Positions 54,401 through 63,200 of a stretch of 64,000 nt of DNA are shown here, in pieces. Origin of the DNA: Breviolum minutum Mf 1.05b.01 (Eukaryota > Sar > Dinophyceae > Suessiales > Symbiodiniaceae); assembly GCA_000507305.1 (NCBI GenBank), contig DF239017.1, positions 248,001 through 312,000 on the forward strand, written 5' to 3'. Position 1 is the first letter of the stretch; each line of letters starts with the position of its first letter. A program made the position numbers and the translations under genes. Below the pieces are notes generated by a model. The model had not been told where the DNA came from and made no database searches. It saw only the letters and a program-made list of their open reading frames with translations.

Positions 54401-57400
54401 AAACACGGATCTCCTCATGAGACTGCGGGGGTTCTTTCGAGCCTCTTCCTTGACCCCTTTGATCTTCAGCCTCAGTTGGCTCTGACATGCCACCCCCCAA
54501 AAAATGGCAACATGTTCTTTTGGGCGAAATTTGTTTCCCCAAGAATTTAAAGTAGTTGATTTTTTCTGTGGTTTCCCCCAAAAAATTACTTATGATGTTG
54601 ATAGGCTCACTCCACTTCCACTCGTCACGCATGGTATCCTCCGTAGCAAACTGCCCCTGGATATCAAGATCGTTTTGGAGAATATCCGCCCTAATCAATT
54701 CGCATTCTTCGATGAAAGCGTCCTGAACAGGGGTTTGAGATCATTGGCGAACTAATGAGTAAATAAGTAAAAATTTATCTTGTAACACCATCGTTGCAAA
54801 CGAAACAATTCAAAACATTTCAACATCCCGGTCAGGGCTGAAACCACACGATTGAAAGATTTGCTCTAACGATTTGCGGCCCTTACGCTTGCACTGCCAT
54901 TGTTTCACCACTTCCATGGGAACTTTATACTTGCCATCCACACTAGGCTGGAAAACACGGCGTAGGCGACTGTCTATGGCCGACTGACTCAATCTAATTT
55001 TGCCCGGTTTTGGCGTTTCCACCGTCTCATCGTCAAGTTCGGGGATCTGACTGTCACCATCCCCGTCACCCCTGCAAGGAGTTGCGATTGGCCTTTGGCA
55101 CGCTGCAAGGTCATCAGCCTGAGGATCGGGGAAGCAAGGGCCCCCAAAATACACCAGCTTCGTAACTAAATTTCGGTTGCACCCCTTATGATCAAAGGCG
55201 GGTCCCACGCAACAAAAAGTCCCAGTCAGTGTAGTTTGCGAGATCATTAAGTGGAAATACTGAAACATTCTTTTGAAATTTAACATGTACACCAAAACTA
55301 GATTCAATCATGTTGGTTTGGAAAACGTAACACCTTCAAGATCCAGGGCCATTGGGGGTATCTTTTGAATTTAGGAATGTAAATCAAATTTTGTTTTCCA
55401 ACAAGCCACAGATTTCTCGAAGCTTGCTGGTTGTTCAGCTGAGCCAGCAGGTGCAACTTCAGGTGGAGCTTGACCATGTGTAGGGATAGGGGTTGCTGGA
55501 ATTTCTGGATCTTGGTCATTGTAAATTTCCAAGGAAGCTAAAGCCAGTTTGGGAAAATCATAGGCACGGTCATGTGGGGTAGCAAGTTCGGTTGGTGTTG
55601 CAGGAATGGTCTCTGCATCAGGGGATGCATAGCCAGGGGATGGCTCAGGTGCCTCACCACCTTTTTCACTACGGGAACCCTCATCTAGTTCTACTTCACC
55701 CAGTTGCATGTAGCCATCAACAGATAGGACTTGAAATCCCGAAGTCTCACGGTCACTGCTTTCGGGTAACGCCTCAGAGACTATGTTGTGCCATCGCCCC
55801 TGATCTACTTTGGAAAAAAATCATAGATGTCACCCCTGATCTACTTTGAAAAAAAAACACAGATGTATGATATAAAACAACAAACACCAGCATCCATTTT
55901 GTTTAATAAACGAACTTCCCACCACTCGACCAAAATCGATTATGGTATCAAACAAACACCCGTACTTTTTGAGGGTTGGGCCACACCACGAAGAAAACTT
56001 ACGCCACCCCGACCAAACAATGAAGTCAATTAAAGTTACAGCTTTGAGGAGGGAACCCAACCCCTCATCATCCAATCCATCACCCTCACTCTCCACGTCA
56101 TCAGATGCTGCCACGCCATCCACAGGAGGAGCCATTTGGGCATCAACTGCGAGTTCGGCTTGCAGCACCTGGGACATCCAAGTTGGGATGGATAGAAATG
56201 ATTGGATGCACATGGATGATAATATATTATCTAGAAATCAGGGCCCGAAACATGTTGTTATCCCCCAAAATGAAAAGTTTGGCCATTTTGCAAAAGGGCA
56301 AACTGCTATAATCTTGGGACCTCCTGTGAGCAACATTTTTTACACAGAATTTTTAAATGAAATCAAGGGACATTGTATTCATTCACCAGTTCTTCATCCT
56401 CTTCATCTTTGGCGAGGGTCATCATGTCATGTCCCTGTTTTTGAATGGCTCGCACCCCTTTCACCAGGGTCTCCGATGACCACATGGCTGAACGCAATCG
56501 ATTGGATGTGTTCTCCATACTCGCTAAGCACAAAAGCACTGACCCCTTGAGTATGCAAAAAAATGTAACAGGGGTGTTTTTGCCAAACAGGTCAACCGAA
56601 TGATTTGCAAGAGTTTGCATTTGTGAAAGCACACTACCTCATGAAGTCTCACTGCTGACACGCAGCTCACAAACCAACATTTTTTTATCCCCACAATTAC
56701 GACCATTGTCAACAAAGCCAGCACACACCGAATTAGCCACTGTTTGGCCGTGGGGGGGGGCTGCAAGAAGTTCCACAAAACACCCAAAAATGAAAAGCGT
56801 CGTTTCGCTGGGAAAAAGCGTCGTTTCGCCGGGTAAAAGTGTCGTTTCAAAAAACGTAAATTTCTGAAAAAAACGCATACTCTTAAGTTGGAGGTCACTT
56901 TACCATCAAGAAATGTCATTTCCAACTTCGACCCTAAAAGGTTATCACTTTTTTTTGATTCTTATGAAATGGAATCAAATTTGATGAGGTGTTTTCACAA
57001 CTGCTTTCAGAAAATAATATTAAACAGTTTTGGCATTTCACGGTTAGATGGGGATGTTTTTTCCAAAGGTGTTGTCAGATATACCCCAGGCTCAGCTAGT
57101 GGCGAACCTATTTGAGATTGTTTCAAAAAACAACCACAAGATCCAAGATCCTACAAGCATCAGCTAATAAACGGCCACCACTCAGGGGGGATCCTCAAGA
57201 ATTCTGATTTTCTCAAGTATCTGATCACCTCCCCAAGCTCTGCTTCCGCACAATCACTCCAGGGCATGTTGCCGTAGAGTTGCGGCAATGGGGTCTCAGA
57301 ATCAACCTTGAGCGAGGAGCTGTTGAGGGATGGAACCAATTGTTCGGAACGGACCTGGGTTAATCCCAAAACTAAGATTTGGAGAAACAACTAGTCTTAA

Positions 57401-60100
57401 CTCTGAACCCTTAAGAGGATGAATTCAACTACCTGATCTCCCAGACAAAGACCTTACACTTTTGAGGATTGTTGGCCAGATCTACTCCCAAACTGAAGGT
57501 TGCCCGTAAAAACAGTACATGGGATAATGCAGGAAGTTGAATTGACCACAAGTGCTTCAGAAAGCCTCCAATTCCAAAGTCGGCAGGGTCATCTTCATTT
57601 GAGGAATCAGCCGCACAAGTTTTGAAGCAAACTTGGCGGGATATATCCTGAACGGTTTTGCAGGCTAGGTTCCAAACACATTCAAAATCATGTGTTCAGA
57701 TTCTTGGGGATCAAAAATACATCCAACCATCTCTAAGACGTTCATTAGATAATACGTTTTCATCACCACACCGACAAGTTGCAACCCCTAAAGGAACAGA
57801 AAAAGTATATTAGAAGAAAAACGACTCAACCAAGTTTCTGTGAGGTCTTTAACTTAGGCGTGCCACAGAAGCGAAGCCTACCACTGGAATCCCGGTATCT
57901 CTTGGTAGTCGGTTTGGCCCTAGAACGTTTTCGACGGGACAACCTCCCTGCTTTCAAGGCCCAAAAGATCTTGTTGTTTGAAAGGATCATGGTCGGCTTC
58001 ACGGATTCATGACCATAGTGTCGCATGGGGAAAACAATATGGTATACCTCGGCAATCGAATGGTCAGATTTGGAATTCCCACCTACTGTTGATGGAAGAA
58101 ACCCTGGACCACTCAGGAAGTACGAAAAGGTGGCTTTATCTCAGTAAAAAAAAACATTGTAGTACATCCTAAGTGGTGCAAGATTTTTTCCATCAACCGT
58201 TTCTCCCAAATCATCTTTTATCATCTTTTTGAATTAATTGGCAAAAAAGTACCTGGGTCATTAGAGCACCGAAAAAGGCCCCCACAGCTTTAGAAATGGT
58301 GCTTCCCCGAAAGTGTGGCTATGACTTGTGGGGGCCTTTTTTGGAGTTCTTTGGAAGTTGAGTTTTCGGTTGCTGGTTGATCACAACAAAGGGAAAAAAT
58401 TTGACTCCTCATTCTTTTGTAAAGTGTCAGCACCTGAAACCTTGGAGATTATCTTCACAGCCCATTGAAGCCAAGGATGTAAAGTGACTGTAGACTGTGC
58501 GGGGTTCTCCACTAACCATGTAGCTCCCATCATGCTAAGGAAAACGAGGAGCAGGCTAACCCTTGCAGCAGGGTTGAGAAGTTAACCATCAAACCCACTT
58601 CTTGTTGGGTGGTTTAGGGGTTGAGAAATTAAGCACCAAAACGGTTGCGGATAACTATGTTGTTTCGAATTGGTATTTGTTCACCTCCCCCGAAAAAAAA
58701 AACACTAAGATTGGAAAACGGCAGTTCTTTAAACCAATTGGTTGCTTCAATCTCCGACTCAAACTTAAAAATGGAATTCAGACAATCCCTTATACACAAA
58801 CAAACCGTAACATAACCTATAAATCCTATTAGGTTTGATGCCCGTCCTGGCGACCATTCGGTTGCCACCACGCACCCCTGCTAGATGACAATTCCCGTAT
58901 GGAGTTAATGGGTCCCTCTGACTGGTATGAAGATTGACAATGCTCCAACTTGAGCATACCACACCAATCGTGCAAAGAAGTGCTTCAAAACGTCCAGCCA
59001 AACAAAGGGCCACCACCAACCTTATAGCTGTCATGATTCCAGTCACATGTTTAGTAGTTGGTTGGAACTCCAAAAACAGTTTTTAGAGGGGATGATTACA
59101 TTAATAAAAAAGGAACAAAACATTATAATACAATGAATTCAGTTCGGATGAGGAACGCAAATCCAGCAGCCCCATTTATGTCCATGCAACTTCGGGGCAA
59201 CTTTCCACGTTTCCGCTTTTCAGGGTAACGAACAGGGTGGTATGAAAGATCAACTGCTTTAGCCTTCAACCCCATCCACGAGGCCAACTTGCTGATCCGA
59301 GCCTTTCCACTGAAGAGGTCCAGGACGTCCAAGTCCTGCTCCGACCACTGGGGAATGTTGAGGAAGGAGACGAGTAGGATCACCAGGATGCACTCCTGAG
59401 CCAGCTTTAGATTTGAAGGTTAGCAATCCTAAGCTACAGGTATCATATATACTTTCGATTACGCATTCTATGTCCGGATTGTGGGTCATGCATAGGTAGA
59501 AACCTCATCATACCTAACAAGAAAGCTTCTTAACTTGAATGAGGCTCTTTGGGCATTCCAACGGCAATCATTCTCCGGCATACCAGCTCAAATTCATCAT
59601 CCAACATGAGCTAAAACGAAACAGGGGAAGGGGTGGCCAAGGTTTTTCAGTGACTACCAACAAAACTGCTGCGGTGAGAATCAAGGTTCCAGCACACCTA
59701 ACTTCTGTATTAGATGGCGATTGATGGATCAGACTATAAACTTTATATCTTCACCAAAGTTGTTATTCAGCAGTGAAGCGAAATAGAGCTGACTCAACCA
59801 AGTCGGGTGGACGTGAGATGCCCCAGCGAGACAAGAAGCTATAGCGTCCACGCTTGGGGCCCATCCTGTCACATTTTTTCCAGGGAAGAATCGGAAAATG
59901 GGATTGTTGGAAGTTGCCCTTGCTGAAAATCAATCTAAAGCAGAACTGGATGGCTTCTTCTTAGTGGGGGTACGTCAAAGTTTTGCTTTCCACTTGGAAA
60001 CCTTTTCCTTTCAGAAGAACTAAGTTGTATACTCTAAATTTCTAAAACCAACTTAATTATAAAACCCTGGTACCAACCTTTTAGGATAACCACCATGATT

Positions 60101-60143
<43 letters not shown>

Positions 60144-60176
60144 GAAAAAGCGTGCCCGTTTTGGAGCCCCATTTTC

Positions 60177-60212
<36 letters not shown>

Positions 60213-63200
60213 CCATCCTCATGATTTTTTATTGGTGCTACCGTGCCCGTTTTGGAGCCCCAATTGTCCCTCTACAATACCCATCATCATCATCATCATC
60301 ATCATCAAACATCATCATCATCATCATCACTAGGCATCATCAACTAGGCATCATCTATCATCATCTTTCATGTGAGAGTGAATTGAGCTTTTCTTCACCA
60401 TCTGCCGCAGGAGCTGCATCTATCCCGCTTGGAGCAATCAGGACACCACATTCGGGTTCTCACCTGGGTCCATAATAAGATGATATTAGGATGAAATCAT
60501 CATTCATCATAGGAAGCTATCTTGCTCAGCCAGGACCATGAAAAAAAAAGCCTTCTTTTCAACTAGATATTTAATCCCCAAAGGTTCAAAGGTCAAGTCC
60601 TTGGCTGAGTGACTTGTTGAAATCATGTTGTCACAAAATGCAATGGAAAACCATCAAGGGTGGTTGGGGTGAAAGTGGCGCCCCAGCACAGGAAGACTTC
60701 ACAACCTGTGTGCACTGCCACCCCTCTATCCACCACCATCCGGGCCACTGCTGCTCACTGTCACAGCTCTGGAAATTCCTAGTCCTTCAGCTTTTCACCT
60801 GAGTGAGTAGATGCAAGCAAGCCCAAAATTTTGAAGAGTTCTGATGGCTGTTACGCAGAAACTGTATAGCAATTGGTTCCAAGGGTGGGTTGAAGACTCA
60901 GCTTGTGTTGCTGGGGGTGCCCAGTACTAAACAGTTTCCATTATATACTTCAATAATTCGATTGTCGATTCTAGTCAGAAACGTAAGTGATCGTGAGAAC
61001 CAATCCAACAAAAAGCCAAGGTAAGTTCCTCTCCAATGGTTCCTTTTAATTTGTGATGGGGAGCTTCCCTCCTAGGAATGAAAGGTGATGGGCAAACTCT
61101 CATTATTAGAGAAACGCGAGCAAAAGCCAAGTTACGAACTCGGTCAGAGCTCATGAATCCATCGACCTCCAGCTCAGCAATCTCGATGAACTTCTCCATG
61201 GGTGCGTCGTCACCAACCTCCTGAAGAACGAATGCCTTGTTGCAAGCAGTGTAGAAATGGGTGGCCAGCATTGATTGCGATTTCAATTTGCCAGCGCAGC
61301 ACTCCTCATAGACTTTGCGGATGGCATCGAACTTCATCTTGGCGACTGGATCCGAAGGAACCCAGCGGCCTGCAAGTAGCAGTGCCCCGCTTAGGAGCCA
61401 CACCATCATCCTTGGCCTCATCCTCCCCATCCTTCATCTTCTTGGTGGTCTTGGCGGGCTTCTCCGCTGTGTTGGTCTTCTGCTCCGGCTTGGAGGTACG
61501 CTTTGGAGCTTTGCTGGATGCGATCTCCTTCGTCTTGGTCTCCTTGTCGGTCTCGATCTCCTTCGTCTTGGTCTCCTTGTCGGTCTCGATCTCCTTCTCC
61601 TTGGTCTCCTTGTCTGTCTTGGGAGGGACCTTCTTGGCTGCTCTGCCCTTGGCACTTGCAGGCTTCTTCATCCCCTTTCCCTTCTCCTTCCCCTTTCCCT
61701 TCCCCTTTCTCTTCTTGGCTTTCTCCTGCTCAAGCTGCGCCTGCTGCTTGGCCTCCTCCTGCTCTCTCTGCTCCTGCTTCGCCTTCTCCTCAAGAGACTT
61801 GTCATCGGTGCCCAGTTGTTCCCGACGGGTCACCAACGGGACCTGAAGGGGCAAGGCCCAGGTGATAAACATCAAAATCACTTTTAGTTTAACTTAAAAG
61901 GAATTTGGATGAAAGGTACACATTCAATTTGTTGATTGTTGAAAGATACCCATTAATTTTCAGACTTTGGAAACTATTCGGACGTTTGGCAAAATCACAC
62001 CTTCATATCGAGCAGGGCGTCAGCATTCTCAACTGGTGGAACACTGGGAGCAAGTGTTGCGCTAGCAGCATCAGAATTTGAGGGGGAATCCTGCCACAGT
62101 TTTGGGGTGCAAAATTCCTGGCGACCCCAACAAAAGCAATCCAGTCCAATCTATGCCTTTGGTTTTTTTAACAATACTTTGGAAGATAAGTGCCAACTTG
62201 TACCAACTCCAAGGGAAGCTTACACTTCAATCACCACTATCAACTATCCCACAAATCTCCTCGATGGTAACGGTTTCCCCGGTGAGGAACTGAAGAAACA
62301 CACCACCAGTGGGATCATAGGGCATAGTCTCCACTGCATCCATGTTGACATCTTGAAGGCCTAGAGCCACGTGGGAAAGCTTTAGATTTTCAAATAAATT
62401 CAGTACTGCCAAAATAGAAACATGGCCTAGCCACCGATGGTTTGAAACATGTTTGGGCCCGAGGACTGCCCAAAGAAAGTTGAGATATCAACGAACTATG
62501 AATTAAATAATGCCAATTTTTTCGAGCGGCCCAAGTCCGATGTACTCTTGCCACGTGCGATTGATTTCTCTTGCATTCGTTGCCTAAGGCTGGGTCGCCC
62601 CAAGTCAAATCTAAACTCAAGACTGAGGTTGTTGAGGGAGGGCTTTGAAATGGGGGCGGTTTTATTTATTAACGATTTTTTGGGTAGATAACTCCCAAGA
62701 GTACTCCCAGGCAAAAGGATCAATAGATTCAGTCTAGGTACTTTATCTCCTCCAATCTCCGGAGCTTCTCCTGCCTTTGCACAGGAGTGATGGCTGGAGG
62801 TGGAGGCCTTGCCTGGACCCTCAGACATGGTGGGCTGAGGAACTTCTGGCGAATGATCTGGCTCAGGGACGGGCTGGGAATCAGGCTGTTCCGGCTCTGG
62901 GGTGTTGATCTTTTGTTTCTCCATGAACTCAATCTGGGAATCAGGAATCTCCATAGATTCAGGCCATTCAGGCTGGGTATCAGGTAACTCTAATTCCATG
63001 GGCTGAGTATCATCCATGATTTCCCCCAAATTTTGATAGGAATCATCCATCACTTCAACTCGGTCACCATAAGGGTCATAAGGATAAGGATCAGGTTCCT
63101 GGCTTTGCTCGGGCTGGGTGGTAGGCAAATCATCGCTATCATCATCACTCCCAATCCGACCATCTTCAATTGCAAGCTGGGCTGGGGGCCGATCCTCACC

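Noticed and set aside
61202..61887. Three long + strand ORFs (up to 214 codons), Ser/Leu/Pro-rich
   Set aside because: Shadows of the Lys/Glu-rich minus-strand exon, whose sequence has splice signals, repeats in protein frame (ETDKETKTKEI) and family resemblance.
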